Shown here in pieces: positions 8,785 through 17,957 of a DNA stretch of 64,000 nt (positions within the stretch are counted from its first letter, which is position 1; each line of letters begins with the position of its first letter). The stretch comes from Desulfarculus baarsii DSM 2075 (lineage in GTDB: Bacteria; Desulfobacterota; Desulfarculia; Desulfarculales; Desulfarculaceae): contig NC_014365.1 of NCBI RefSeq assembly GCF_000143965.1, positions 3,591,732 through 3,655,731 of the forward strand. The letters are read 5' to 3'. Made by a program: the position numbers and the translations under genes. A model generated the notes under the pieces. That model did no database searches and was not told the DNA's origin. It saw only the letters and a list, made by a program, of their open reading frames with translations.

Positions 8785-9900
8785 ATGGAAGCCATGAACT
8801 TCGATCTGACCGATAGACAAAAAGAAATGAAAAAGGCCCTCGAAGGCCTGCTGGCCGACGATGGGGCCAAGGCCGATCTGGCCGATCTGCGCGGCCAACG
8901 CGTCCGCCCGGCCCTGCTCGGCCTGACCGGGCGTCTGGCCGGTGCGGGCTATCCGGGCCTGAGCGCGGGCGACCCCGCCCTGACCGTGGCCCAGGAAACC
9001 GTGGCCAGCCTCTGCCCGTCGTTGTTTCTGGGCCTGGAATACAGCGCCCGGGTCTTTGGCCGGCTGGTGGAGGAGCTGGGTTCGGCCGCGCAAAAGCAGG
9101 CCATCCTGCCGGCGCTGACGGCCGGGCGGGCCATCGGCGCGCTGGCCATGGCCGAACAAAACACCAGCCTGGAGAAAAACGCCTCGCAAACCACGGCCAC
9201 GCCGGCCGCGGGCGGCCTGCTGTTGCGCGGCCGCAAGGGCCCGACCATCAACGCGCCCCTGGCCGACTGGCTGGCCGTGGTGGCGACTGGCCCCGACGGC
9301 CCGCTGTGCTGCCTTGTGCCGGCCGACGCGCCGGGCCTGAACCTTGGCCCGCGTCTGGCCACCGTTGGTCTGGACGGCCTGGCCGTGGCCGAGCTGGAGC
9401 TCGACGGCTGCCTTGTGCCGGGCGAGATGACCATCCCCCTGGGCGCGGCGGGCCCGGCGACCATCCGCGCCTTCGAGGATCAGGTGCTGGCGGTGGCCGC
9501 CCTGGGCGTGGCCTGGCGGGCCTATCACGCCGCCCGGTTGCGGGCCAAGGAGCACAAAAGCGGCGGCAAACCGATCATCGCTTATCAGGAAATCGGCTTT
9601 AAGCTGGCCGAGATGCTCACTTATGTGCAATCATCCCAGCTTTTGGCCTACCGCGCCGCCTGGCTGCGCGAGGCCGGCGACCGCGAGGCCGCCGTCACCG
9701 CCCTCAGCGCCAAGGTCTACATCGCCGAGTCGGCCGAAAAGGTGGCCTCGGAGGCCATGCAGATCATGGGCGGAGCGGGGTTTATCCGCGGCAACGCCGC
9801 CGAGGAAAGCTACCGCGACGCCAAGTTCCTGGGCCTGGCCGGCACCTCCAACGAGATCGGACGGATGAAGATCGCCGACACTCTGCTGGATTGGTATTGA
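8785..9900 (+). CDS. Divergent acyl-CoA dehydrogenase-like protein (second of three)
   Basis: 371 residues from ATG 8785 (ATG 8794 is also possible). The C-terminal half is clearly an acyl-CoA dehydrogenase (ESAEKVASEAMQIMGGAGFI, then AGTSNEIGRMK). The N-terminal half is much reduced and lacks the standard TEPDAGSD loop (AMAEQNTSLEKN instead). The segment AFEDQVLA keeps a Glu at the position of the LDLER base. It may be a partner subunit forming a heteromer with the first enzyme, as known for some steroid and branched-acyl dehydrogenases, or a distinct dehydrogenase. It lies 28 bp after the first dehydrogenase gene. Confidence 0.8.
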   Translation: MEAMNFDLTDRQKEMKKALEGLLADDGAKADLADLRGQRVRPALLGLTGRLAGAGYPGLSAGDPALTVAQETVASLCPSLFLGLEYSARVFGRLVEELGSAAQKQAILPALTAGRAIGALAMAEQNTSLEKNASQTTATPAAGGLLLRGRKGPTINAPLADWLAVVATGPDGPLCCLVPADAPGLNLGPRLATVGLDGLAVAELELDGCLVPGEMTIPLGAAGPATIRAFEDQVLAVAALGVAWRAYHAARLRAKEHKSGGKPIIAYQEIGFKLAEMLTYVQSSQLLAYRAAWLREAGDREAAVTALSAKVYIAESAEKVASEAMQIMGGAGFIRGNAAEESYRDAKFLGLAGTSNEIGRMKIADTLLDWY

Positions 9901-9952
9901 TCGGCCGCGCCGACCCTAACCGCGGGCAAACAGTTTTGCAAGAGGCAAGCAC

Positions 9953-11569
9953 ATGCAAGTAATCGAGACCAGGATCGACACCAAAAGCGAATCCTACAAG
10001 GCCAACTACGCCCATAACGAAAACCTGGTGGCCCAGCTCAACGCCGAGCTGGACAAGGCCGCCAACGAGCGCTCGGAGCGGGCGCTCAAGCGCGCCGCCG
10101 AACTGGGCAAGCTGCCGCCGCGCAAGCGCCTGGAGCTTTTGCTCGACCGCAACAGCCCCTTTCTGGAGATAGCGCCCCTGGCCGCGCGCAATCAATACGA
10201 CAAGAAGGTCCACGGCGCGGGCATGATCATCGGCATCGGCGTGGTGGCCGGCCGCGAGGTGCTGGTCAGCGCCAACGATTATCTGATCAAGGGCGGCACG
10301 GTCTATCCGCTGGGCGTCAAGAAGAGCTTGCGCGCCCAGGAGATCGTCATGGAAAACCATCTGCCCATGATCAACCTGGTCGACTCGGGCGGCGCGTTTC
10401 TGCCCTTGCAGTCGGAGATCTTCCCCGACAAGGATGACGGCGGCCGCACCTTCTTCAACCAGGCCCTGATGTCCAAGATGAACATCCATCAGATCACCGG
10501 CGTGTTCGGCCTGTGCACCGCCGGCGGGGCCTACGTGCCGGCCATGAGCGACGATGTGGTCCACGTCAAGAACACCGGGGCCATCTTCCTGGGTGGGCCG
10601 CCGCTGGTGCGCGCGGCCACCGGCGAGGAGGTCAGCGCCGAGGAGTTGGGCGGGGCCGATCTGCACTGCCGCGAGTCCGGCGTCAGCGACTATTTCGCCG
10701 AGGACGACGCCCACGCCATCCAGATCATCCGCGACATCGTGGCCAATCTGCCCCCGGCCCGCAAGACCGACATCGGCCTGCGCCAGGCCAAGGCCCCGCT
10801 CTACGAGGCCAAGGAGATCTACGGCATCGTGCCGCCCCAGCTCTCCACGCCCTACGACGTGCGCGAGGTCATCGCCCGCATGGTCGACGGCAGCGAGTTT
10901 CTGGAGTTCAAGGAGCGCTTCGGGCCGACGCTGGTCTGCGGCTGGGCCTATATCCACGGTTATCCGGTGGGCATTCTGGGCAACAACGGCGTGCTGTTCA
11001 GCGAAAGCTCGCAAAAGGCCACCCAGTTTATCCAGCTCTGCGACCGCCGGGGCATCCCGCTGGTTTTCTTGCAGAACATCAACGGCTACATCATCGGCCG
11101 CGAATACGAGCGCGGCGGCATCACCAAGGACGGCCACAAGATGGTCGCCGCCGTCAGTTGCGCCACCGTGCCCAAGTTCACCGTGATCGTCGGGGCCAGC
11201 TTTGGCGCGGGCAACTACGGCATGTGCGGCCGGGCCTATGGCCCGCGCTTTTTGTGGATGTGGCCAAACGCCCAGATCGGCGTGATGGGCGGCGAGCAGG
11301 CCGCCGGCGTGCTGGTCACGGTCAAAAACGACCAGTTGGCCCGCGAGGGCAAGCCGCCCATGAGCCAAGAGGAAGTGGAGGCCATCAAGGTTCCGGTGAT
11401 GCAGGCGGCCCTGGCCGAGGGCGACGCCTATTACTCGACCAGCATGCTCTGGGACGACGGCGTCCTCGACCCGGCCAAGACCCGCGACGTCCTGGGCCTG
11501 GCCATTTCGGCCTCGCTCAACGGCCCTCTCCACGCCGACCGTCAGGGTTTCGGCGTTTTCCGGATGTAG
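9953..11569 (+). CDS. Acyl-CoA carboxylase carboxyltransferase (beta) subunit, methylcrotonyl-CoA carboxylase type
   Basis: 538 residues, the usual length of MCC beta subunits. It transfers carboxylate from carboxybiotin to an acyl-CoA. It shows the carboxyltransferase pattern: DSGGAFLPLQSEIFPD in the N domain, TAGGAYVPAMSDD, GGPPLVRAATGE, and in the C domain FLQNINGYIIGREYE, GASFGAGNYGMCGRAY and MGGEQAAGV. Long FIQLCDRR and FGAGNYGM stretches are closest to methylcrotonyl/geranyl-CoA carboxylases rather than propionyl enzymes. That substrate assignment is by resemblance only. The biotin carboxylase gene follows after 13 bp. Confidence 0.9.
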   Translation: MQVIETRIDTKSESYKANYAHNENLVAQLNAELDKAANERSERALKRAAELGKLPPRKRLELLLDRNSPFLEIAPLAARNQYDKKVHGAGMIIGIGVVAGREVLVSANDYLIKGGTVYPLGVKKSLRAQEIVMENHLPMINLVDSGGAFLPLQSEIFPDKDDGGRTFFNQALMSKMNIHQITGVFGLCTAGGAYVPAMSDDVVHVKNTGAIFLGGPPLVRAATGEEVSAEELGGADLHCRESGVSDYFAEDDAHAIQIIRDIVANLPPARKTDIGLRQAKAPLYEAKEIYGIVPPQLSTPYDVREVIARMVDGSEFLEFKERFGPTLVCGWAYIHGYPVGILGNNGVLFSESSQKATQFIQLCDRRGIPLVFLQNINGYIIGREYERGGITKDGHKMVAAVSCATVPKFTVIVGASFGAGNYGMCGRAYGPRFLWMWPNAQIGVMGGEQAAGVLVTVKNDQLAREGKPPMSQEEVEAIKVPVMQAALAEGDAYYSTSMLWDDGVLDPAKTRDVLGLAISASLNGPLHADRQGFGVFRM

Positions 11570-11582
11570 GGGGAGGCCAGCC

Positions 11583-13070
11583 ATGTTTAAAAAAGTGCTT
11601 ATCGCCAACCGTGGCGAAATCGCCGTGCGCGTCATGCGCTCCTGCCGTGAAATGGGCCTGGGGACCGTGGCCGTCTATTCCGACGTGGACGCCCACGCCC
11701 TGCACGTGCTGGAGGCCGACGAGGCCGTCTGCCTGGGCCAGGCCGAACCGGCGGCCAGCTACCTGAACATCGCCAAAATCATTGAGGCGGCCAAACAGAC
11801 CGGGGCCGAGGCCATCCACCCCGGCTATGGCTTTTTGGCCGAAAACGCCCACTTCGCCACGGCCTGCGCCAAGGCCGGGCTGGTGTTCATCGGCCCCTCG
11901 CCCCGGGTCATCGAGGAGTTGGGCTCCAAGACCCGCGCCCGCCAGATCATGGAAAAAGCCGGCGTGCCGCTGATCCCGGGCATGCTCGAACCCACCATGG
12001 ACGCCGACGTGCTGTTGGCCGAGGCCCAGCGCATGGGCTATCCGGTGTTGATCAAGGCCGTGGCCGGCGGCGGCGGCAAGGGCATGCGCATGGTGGCCAA
12101 GGCCGAGGAGATGCGCGAGGCCTGCGCCTCGGCCTGCGGCGAGGCCCAAAAGGCCTTTGGCGACGGCAACGTCTATCTGGAAAAAAACCTGATCCAGCCC
12201 CGCCACGTCGAGATCCAGATTTTGGCCGACAGCCACGGCAACGTGGTGCATCTGTTCGAGCGCGAGTGCTCGATCCAGCGCCGGCACCAAAAGATCGTCG
12301 AGGAGACGCCCTCGGTGGCCCTGACCCCCGAAACGCGCCAGGCCATGGGCCGGGCCGCCGTGGCCGCGGCCAAGGCCGCCGGCTACGTGGGCGCGGGCAC
12401 GGTGGAGTTTCTGCTCGATCACGACGGCCGGAGCTTCTATTTCCTGGAGGTCAACACCCGGCTGCAAGTCGAGCACCCCATCACCGAACTGACCACCGGC
12501 GTGGACCTGGTGCGCTTGCAGGTCGAGATCGCCGCCGGGGCCGCGCTGCCCTTTGGCCAGGACGACCTGGCCCAGCGGGGCCACGCCATCGAATGCCGCG
12601 TCTACGCCGAGGATCCCGAGGCCGACTTCTTTCCCTCGCCGGGCCGGCTGCTGGTCCACCGCGAGCCCAAGGGCCCCGGCGTGCGCAACGATTGCGGCGT
12701 CTACGAGGGCTTTGAAGTGCCCATGGACTACGACCCCATCCTGGCCAAGCTGGTCACCCACGGCCGCACCAGGGAAGAGGCCCGCCAACGCATGATCCGC
12801 GCCCTGCAAAACTATGTCGTGCTGGGCGTCAAGACCTCCATCGGCTTTTTGACCGACGTGCTGGCCTCCGAGCCGTTCATCGCCGGCCAGACCTACACCG
12901 ACTTCATCCCCCGCCATTTCGCCGGTTGGCGGCAAAGCGCCGACGATCTGGAACTGGCGGCGCTGGCCTACGCGGCCGGCGAGAGCAGCCAGACAAACGT
13001 GGCCAGCGGGCCGGGCAAGGCCGCCGGCTGGCCCACGCCATGGCAGACACTGGGCGGCTGGCGCTTGTAG
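11583..13070 (+). CDS. Biotin carboxylase subunit lacking the carrier domain
   Basis: 495 residues starting MFKKVLIANRGEIAVRVMRSC, with GGAGG ahead of the ATG. It has the three biotin carboxylase domains: the pre-ATP-grasp fold, an ATP-grasp with AVAGGGGKGMRMV, and the C-domain with EVNTRLQVEHPITE. It carboxylates biotin using ATP and bicarbonate. Methylcrotonyl-CoA carboxylase alpha chains normally continue for some 150 more residues through a BT domain and biotinyl domain. Here the protein stops after the carboxylase domain, and those parts are in a separate gene at 14841, with a ligase gene in between. Confidence 0.92.
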   Translation: MFKKVLIANRGEIAVRVMRSCREMGLGTVAVYSDVDAHALHVLEADEAVCLGQAEPAASYLNIAKIIEAAKQTGAEAIHPGYGFLAENAHFATACAKAGLVFIGPSPRVIEELGSKTRARQIMEKAGVPLIPGMLEPTMDADVLLAEAQRMGYPVLIKAVAGGGGKGMRMVAKAEEMREACASACGEAQKAFGDGNVYLEKNLIQPRHVEIQILADSHGNVVHLFERECSIQRRHQKIVEETPSVALTPETRQAMGRAAVAAAKAAGYVGAGTVEFLLDHDGRSFYFLEVNTRLQVEHPITELTTGVDLVRLQVEIAAGAALPFGQDDLAQRGHAIECRVYAEDPEADFFPSPGRLLVHREPKGPGVRNDCGVYEGFEVPMDYDPILAKLVTHGRTREEARQRMIRALQNYVVLGVKTSIGFLTDVLASEPFIAGQTYTDFIPRHFAGWRQSADDLELAALAYAAGESSQTNVASGPGKAAGWPTPWQTLGGWRL

Positions 13071-13114
13071 CCCCGGCCCCTTCAACCGCGGCGAAAATCA
13101 AGGAGTATCGGCCC

Positions 13115-14809
13115 ATGATCTACGGTCCCGAAAGGTGGTTGAAATCCTACGACCCCGGCGTGCCGGCGGATATCGAACCACAACGCGGCTCCATCGGCGG
13201 GCGCTACCGCCAGACGGCCGGCCGTTATGGCTCCCAGACGGCGCTGTTGTTCATGGGCGCGACCATGACCCACGGCCAGGTGCTGGAGGCGGCCAAACGC
13301 TTCGCCGCGTTGCTGCGGGCCCACGGCGTGGGGCGTGGCGACGTGGTGGGCGTGCATCTGCCCAACACCCCCCAATACGTCATCGCCGTGCTGGGCGCGT
13401 TGCTAAACGGCTCGGCGATCACCGGCGTTTCGCCGCTTTTGATGCCAGACGAGCTGGCCCACCAGCTAAACGACTGCGGGGCCAAGGCCCTGGTCACCCT
13501 CGACGCCCTGTTTCAAGAGCGCTTCAAGGGCGTGGCCGGCCGCATCCCCGGCCTCAAGCTGGTGCTGGCCACCAGCATCGCCGACTATCTGCCGGGCCTC
13601 AAGCGGGTCTTGGCCAAGCTGCTGAAAAAAGTGCCCAGCGGCAAGGTCGAGCCCCTGGCCGGCAAGACGGTGCTGGATTTCCGCCGGGCCGTCAACGCCT
13701 CGCCGGCCGATGACCTGGAAGTGCTGGTCGAGGAAAACGACCTGGCGTTCATTCAATACACCGGCGGCACCACCGGCCTGCCCAAGGGGGCCCAGCTCAC
13801 CCACGGCAACCTGTTGGCCAACCTGGCCCAGTTCGGCGCGTGGTATGGGGCCAAGATGGGCCAGGGCCGCTATCTGTCGGGCTATCCCATGTTCCACATC
13901 GCCGGGCTGTTTCTGGCCCTCAACGGGCTGATGTTCGGCGGGGCCCAGTCGCTGATCCCCGATCCGCGCAACGCCAAGCACATCGTCGCCGAGATGGCCG
14001 CCTTCAAGCCCAGCCTCATGGCCAACGTGCCCTCGCTGTGGATGATGCTCCTGGCCGAACCGGGCTTCAAGGATCTGGACTTCAGCGGCCTGGAGGTGTG
14101 CATCACCGCCGCCGCGCCCATGCCGGTGGAGTCGCTCAAGGCGCTGGAGGCGGTCATCGGCCAGGGCAAGATCTCCGAGCTGGTGGGCATGACCGAGACC
14201 AGCCCGGTCATCGCCTGCAACCCGGTGCGCGGCCCCAAAAAGCCCGGCTCGGTGGGCCTGCCCATCCCCGGCACGCTGGTGCGCCTGGTGGACCTGGCCG
14301 AGGGCAAGGACGAGGTCGCCCTGGGCCAGGCGGGCGAGTTGTGTGTTTGCGGGCCCCAGGTCATGCGCGGCTATCACAACAAGCCCGACGAGAGCGCCGG
14401 CGTCCTGCGCCCCCACGACGGCAAGACGTGGATGCACACCGGCGACGTGGCGGTGATGGACGAAGACGGCTACCTGTTCATCGTCGATCGCACCAAGGAC
14501 ATGGTCAATGTCTCGGGCTACAAGGTTTTCCCCCGCGAGGTCGAGGAAAAATTCTACACCCACCCGGCGGTGCAGGCCTGCGCGGTGGTCGGCGTGGTCG
14601 ATCCCGACCGCCCCGGCTCCGAGATCGTCAAGCTGGTGGTGCAGCTCGACGAGGCCCACAAGCAAAAACCCGGCCCCGAAATGGAAAAGGAACTGCTGAC
14701 CTTTATCAAGGACAAGGTCGCGCCCTACAAGACGCCCAAGCTGGTGCAGTTCGTGGAGCAGATTCCGCTGACCTCGGTGGGCAAGGTCGATAAAAAGGCC
14801 TTGCGCTAG
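13115..14809 (+). CDS. AMP-forming acyl-CoA ligase (long/medium-chain type)
   Basis: 564 residues from ATG 13115, with AAGGAG upstream. It activates a carboxylic acid with ATP to an acyl-AMP and then an acyl-CoA. Motifs are complete: YTGGTTGLPKGAQLTHGN (P-loop), GMTETSP, the hinge YLFIVDRTKDMVNVSGYKV and the C-terminal GKVDKKALR with its catalytic Lys. It lies between the two halves of the carboxylase alpha subunit and probably supplies the substrate that the operon's dehydrogenases and carboxylase process. The chain specificity cannot be read from sequence alone. Confidence 0.9.
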   Translation: MIYGPERWLKSYDPGVPADIEPQRGSIGGRYRQTAGRYGSQTALLFMGATMTHGQVLEAAKRFAALLRAHGVGRGDVVGVHLPNTPQYVIAVLGALLNGSAITGVSPLLMPDELAHQLNDCGAKALVTLDALFQERFKGVAGRIPGLKLVLATSIADYLPGLKRVLAKLLKKVPSGKVEPLAGKTVLDFRRAVNASPADDLEVLVEENDLAFIQYTGGTTGLPKGAQLTHGNLLANLAQFGAWYGAKMGQGRYLSGYPMFHIAGLFLALNGLMFGGAQSLIPDPRNAKHIVAEMAAFKPSLMANVPSLWMMLLAEPGFKDLDFSGLEVCITAAAPMPVESLKALEAVIGQGKISELVGMTETSPVIACNPVRGPKKPGSVGLPIPGTLVRLVDLAEGKDEVALGQAGELCVCGPQVMRGYHNKPDESAGVLRPHDGKTWMHTGDVAVMDEDGYLFIVDRTKDMVNVSGYKVFPREVEEKFYTHPAVQACAVVGVVDPDRPGSEIVKLVVQLDEAHKQKPGPEMEKELLTFIKDKVAPYKTPKLVQFVEQIPLTSVGKVDKKALR

Positions 14810-14840
14810 GGGCGGCGCGCCAAAACAAAGGAGACTGTCG

Positions 14841-15353
14841 TTGGACTACCGACTGGAAATAGCCGAGGAAAACATCGAATTGCAACTGACGCCCGCCGAC
14901 GGCGACAAGGCCGTGGCCACCCTGGGCGAGCAGACCCGCCAGTTGGCCATGACCCGCCTGGCCGACGGCTCGCTGGCCCTGTTCGTCGACGGCCGGCCCT
15001 TGCGGGCCTATCACGCGGCCACGGCCGAGGGCGGCTGGGTCCACGTGGCCGGCCGGGCCTACCAGGTCAAGGACCACGACAAGGCCCCGGCCCGGCGCAA
15101 AGCCAGCGCCGACGACGGCCCCGGCCAGGTCACCCCGCCCATGCCGGCGGTGGTGGTGCGCATTGCCTGCGCCGTGGGCGACGAGGTGATCAAGGGTCAG
15201 GGCCTGGTGGTGGTCAGCGCCATGAAAATGGAAACGACCCTGGCCGCGCCCTACCCCGGCAAGGTGACGGCCGTCAATTGCCAGGTCGACGGCAAGGTCA
15301 TGCCCGGCGACATTTTGGTCGATATCGAACCATACGCCGAGGAGGAGGCCTGA
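14841..15353 (+). CDS. Biotin carboxyl carrier protein with BT-like N-domain
   Basis: 170 residues from a TTG start with AAAGGAG upstream. The C-terminal 75 residues are a biotinyl domain, with the lysine in VVSAMKMETTLAAP and the preceding TPPMPAVVVRI typical of carboxylase carriers. The first 85 or so residues look like the BT (BC-CT bridging) barrel of MCC/PCC alpha subunits. The protein therefore looks like the missing C-terminal half of an MCC-type alpha chain made as a separate polypeptide. It should assemble with the biotin carboxylase at 11583 and the beta subunit at 9953. Its stop and the next ATG are only 2 bp apart. Confidence 0.86.
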   Translation: MDYRLEIAEENIELQLTPADGDKAVATLGEQTRQLAMTRLADGSLALFVDGRPLRAYHAATAEGGWVHVAGRAYQVKDHDKAPARRKASADDGPGQVTPPMPAVVVRIACAVGDEVIKGQGLVVVSAMKMETTLAAPYPGKVTAVNCQVDGKVMPGDILVDIEPYAEEEA

Positions 15354-15355
15354 TC

Positions 15356-16132
15356 ATGACCGACGAGCTACTGCTTGCCATCGAAAACCGCGTGGCCGTG
15401 ATCACCCTCAACCGGCCCGACAAGCGCAACGCCCTCAGCCCCCAGATGATCGAGGCCTTCCACGCCTATCTGGACCAGATCGACGCCGATGACCTGGCGC
15501 GGGTCGTCTGCCTGCGCGCCGCCGGCGAAAAGGCCTTTTGCGCCGGGGCCGACCTGGGCGGCGGCCTGGCCGGCGCGCCCGACGACGCATCGTCGCCGCC
15601 CCGGCGCTACGCGGCGCTGCTGGGCCGCATGGCCGGCTTTGGCAAGCCCATCGTGGCCAAGGTCGGCGGGCCCTGCCTGGCCGGCGGCACGGGGCTGATG
15701 CTGGCCAGCCACATCGTGGTGGCCCGCGCCGACGTCTATTTCAGCCTGCCGGAAGTGAACGTGGGCATCTTTCCCTTCATGGTCGGAGCGCTTTTGCTGC
15801 GCAACGTCTTGTGGAAAAAGGCCCTGGAAATGGCCCTGACCGGCCGCAAGGTCGGCGCCGAGGAGGCCGAGCGCATCGGCATGATCACCAGCGCCGTGGC
15901 CCCCGAGGACTTCGAGCGCCACGTGGACGGCCTGCTCGGCGGCCTGAGCGGCCGTAGCCCCGTGGGCATGCGCCTGGGCCTGGAGGCCTTCCGCCGGCTG
16001 ATCGACATGCCCCTGGAGGCCGGGTTGCAAGATCTTAGCCTGACGCTACTCAAGGCCGCCAAGACCGACGACGCCCGCGAAGGCGTCATGGCCTTTCTGG
16101 AAAAACGCCAGCCCAACTTCACCGGCAAGTAG
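15356..16132 (+). CDS. Enoyl-CoA hydratase/isomerase (crotonase) family protein
   Basis: 258 residues from ATG 15356, with GGAGGAGG upstream. Crotonase features: VAVITLNRPDKRNALSP at the N-terminus, the oxyanion-hole segment AFCAGADLGGG and LPEVNVGIFPF. Of the two catalytic glutamates of hydratases, the second (in LPEVN) is present. The first, normally in GGGCELA, falls in GGTGLML and is replaced. Such proteins can be isomerases, hydrolases or hydratases with altered mechanism, so a methylglutaconyl-CoA hydratase role (LiuC-like) is only suggested by context. It is tightly packed in the operon, 2 bp after the carrier gene. Confidence 0.85.
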   Translation: MTDELLLAIENRVAVITLNRPDKRNALSPQMIEAFHAYLDQIDADDLARVVCLRAAGEKAFCAGADLGGGLAGAPDDASSPPRRYAALLGRMAGFGKPIVAKVGGPCLAGGTGLMLASHIVVARADVYFSLPEVNVGIFPFMVGALLLRNVLWKKALEMALTGRKVGAEEAERIGMITSAVAPEDFERHVDGLLGGLSGRSPVGMRLGLEAFRRLIDMPLEAGLQDLSLTLLKAAKTDDAREGVMAFLEKRQPNFTGK

Positions 16133-16142
16133 GAGGGTTCCC

Positions 16143-17903
16143 ATGGCCGACAAGCAAAAACTCATCGTCGCCAATTGCAGCGGCTTTTTCGGCGACCGCT
16201 TCAGCGCGGCCAAGGAGATGGTCTCGGGCGGGCCCATCGACGTGCTCACCGGCGACTACCTGGCCGAGCTGACCATGGCCATCCTCCTGCGCGCCAAGCA
16301 AAAAGACCCCTCCGGCGGCTATTGCTCCACCTTCCTCAAGCAGATGGAGCAGGTCATGGGCCCCTGCCTGGACAAGGGCGTCAAGGTCGTCTCCAACGCC
16401 GGCGGGCTCAACCCCCAGGGCCTGGCCGAGGCCCTGATCAAGGTCGCCGCCGAACTGGGCCTGCACCCCAAGATCGCCTACATCACCGGCGACGACCTGG
16501 CCCCCCGGCTCAAGGACTTGCAAGAGCAAGGCGAGGAGTTGGCCCATCTGGACACGGGCCTGCCCCTGGCCCGGAGCGGGGCCTTCCCCATCTCGGCCAA
16601 CGCCTATCTGGGCGGCTGGGGCGTGGCCGCGGCCCTGGCCAAGGGCGCCGACATCGTCGTGGCCGGCCGCCTGGCCGACGCGGCGGTGGTCATGGGCCCG
16701 GCGGCCTGGGCCTTTGGCTGGCGGCAAGACGACTGGGACGCCCTGGCCGGCGCGGCCGTGGCCGGCCATATCGTCGAATGCGGTTGCCAGGCCAGCGGCG
16801 GCAATTATTCCTTCATCGACGAGGTGCCCAGCTTCCGGCGGGTGGGCTTCCCCATCGCCGAGATATACCCCGACGGCTCGTCGGTGATCACCAAGCACCC
16901 CGGCACGGGCGGCCTGGTCTCGCTGGGCACGGTCACGGCCCAGCTCTTGTACGAGGTGCGCGGGCCCATCTACCTCACGCCCGACGTCGGCGCGCGCTTC
17001 GACACCATCGAGCTGACCCAGCAAGGGACCGACCGCGTGCTGGTCCAGGGCGTCAAGGGCCTGCCCGCCCCCGAGACGACCAAGGTCTGCATCAATAATT
17101 TTTATGGCCATCGCAACACCATGACCGTGTTGCTCACCGGCCTGGACATCGAAAAGAAGGCCCGCATCGTCGAGGAGAGCCTCTTTGACGTGCTGGGGCC
17201 CAAGGAGTCCTTCGCCGTCTGCGACGTGCAACTATTGCGCTACGACAAGGCCGACCCGCCCAGCAACGAGGAGGCCTGGGCCCATCTGCGCGTCTCGCTG
17301 ATGGACCCCGACAAAAAGAAGGTCGGCCGCGCCTTCAGCAGCGCCGTCGTCGAGCTGGCCCTGGCCAACATCCCCGGCTTCACCCTGACCAGCCCGCCCT
17401 CCGATGGCTCGCCGGCCATCCAGCACTGGCCGGCCCTGATCGGCGTGGACAAGATCAGCCAGCATGTGTTCATCGACGGCCAGGAGATCGTCGTGCCGGC
17501 GGCCGGGCCGCGCACCCCGGCCAAGGACGTCGCCGCCCCGGCCATCGACATCCCGCCCGCGCCAGGCGGCAAGCTGGTCAAAGCGCCCCTGGGCCGGGCC
17601 TTCGCCACGCGCAGCGGCGACAAGGGCGGCAACGCCAACCTGGGCGTCTGGGCCAGGACGCCCCAGGCCTTTGCCTGGCTGCGCCAGTTTTTAACCACCG
17701 AAAAGCTGGGCCAGCTCTTGCCCGACTGCGCCGGCTTCGCCACCGAGCGCTACGAACTGCCCAACCTGCTGGCCCTGAATTTCTACATCAAGGGCCTGCT
17801 GGGCGAGGGCGTGGCCGCCTCGATCAAGGCCGACCCCCAAGCCAAGACTCTGGGTGAATACCTGCGCGCCAAGATCATCGAGATGCCCGAGTCCATTATC
17901 TGA
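16143..17903 (+). CDS. AtuA-family protein (acyclic terpene utilisation, DUF1446) with C-terminal ferredoxin-fold domain
   Basis: 586 residues from an ATG with AGGAGGG upstream. The long N-terminal region matches the AtuA/DUF1446 family: IVANCSGFFGDRF, DVLTGDYLAELTM, VVSNAGGLNPQGLAE and ITGDDLAP. A C-terminal segment (LGRAFATRSGDKGGNANLGVW) is the AtuA-like ferredoxin-fold domain found fused or separate. AtuA is required for citronellol/geraniol utilisation in Pseudomonas, but its biochemical reaction is not settled. Its presence here with a carboxylase, dehydrogenases and a crotonase supports branched or terpenoid acyl-CoA breakdown. Confidence 0.88.
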   Translation: MADKQKLIVANCSGFFGDRFSAAKEMVSGGPIDVLTGDYLAELTMAILLRAKQKDPSGGYCSTFLKQMEQVMGPCLDKGVKVVSNAGGLNPQGLAEALIKVAAELGLHPKIAYITGDDLAPRLKDLQEQGEELAHLDTGLPLARSGAFPISANAYLGGWGVAAALAKGADIVVAGRLADAAVVMGPAAWAFGWRQDDWDALAGAAVAGHIVECGCQASGGNYSFIDEVPSFRRVGFPIAEIYPDGSSVITKHPGTGGLVSLGTVTAQLLYEVRGPIYLTPDVGARFDTIELTQQGTDRVLVQGVKGLPAPETTKVCINNFYGHRNTMTVLLTGLDIEKKARIVEESLFDVLGPKESFAVCDVQLLRYDKADPPSNEEAWAHLRVSLMDPDKKKVGRAFSSAVVELALANIPGFTLTSPPSDGSPAIQHWPALIGVDKISQHVFIDGQEIVVPAAGPRTPAKDVAAPAIDIPPAPGGKLVKAPLGRAFATRSGDKGGNANLGVWARTPQAFAWLRQFLTTEKLGQLLPDCAGFATERYELPNLLALNFYIKGLLGEGVAASIKADPQAKTLGEYLRAKIIEMPESII

Positions 17904-17957
17904 AAAAAACAGGGTGTGTGATAAGTCGGCCGCCCGCCGGCCGGAGGAGACGACCCG

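Noticed and set aside
9782..11635. 617-codon frame antisense to the carboxyltransferase gene
   Set aside because: Same GC shadow effect; no start signal, domain or operon logic supports it.
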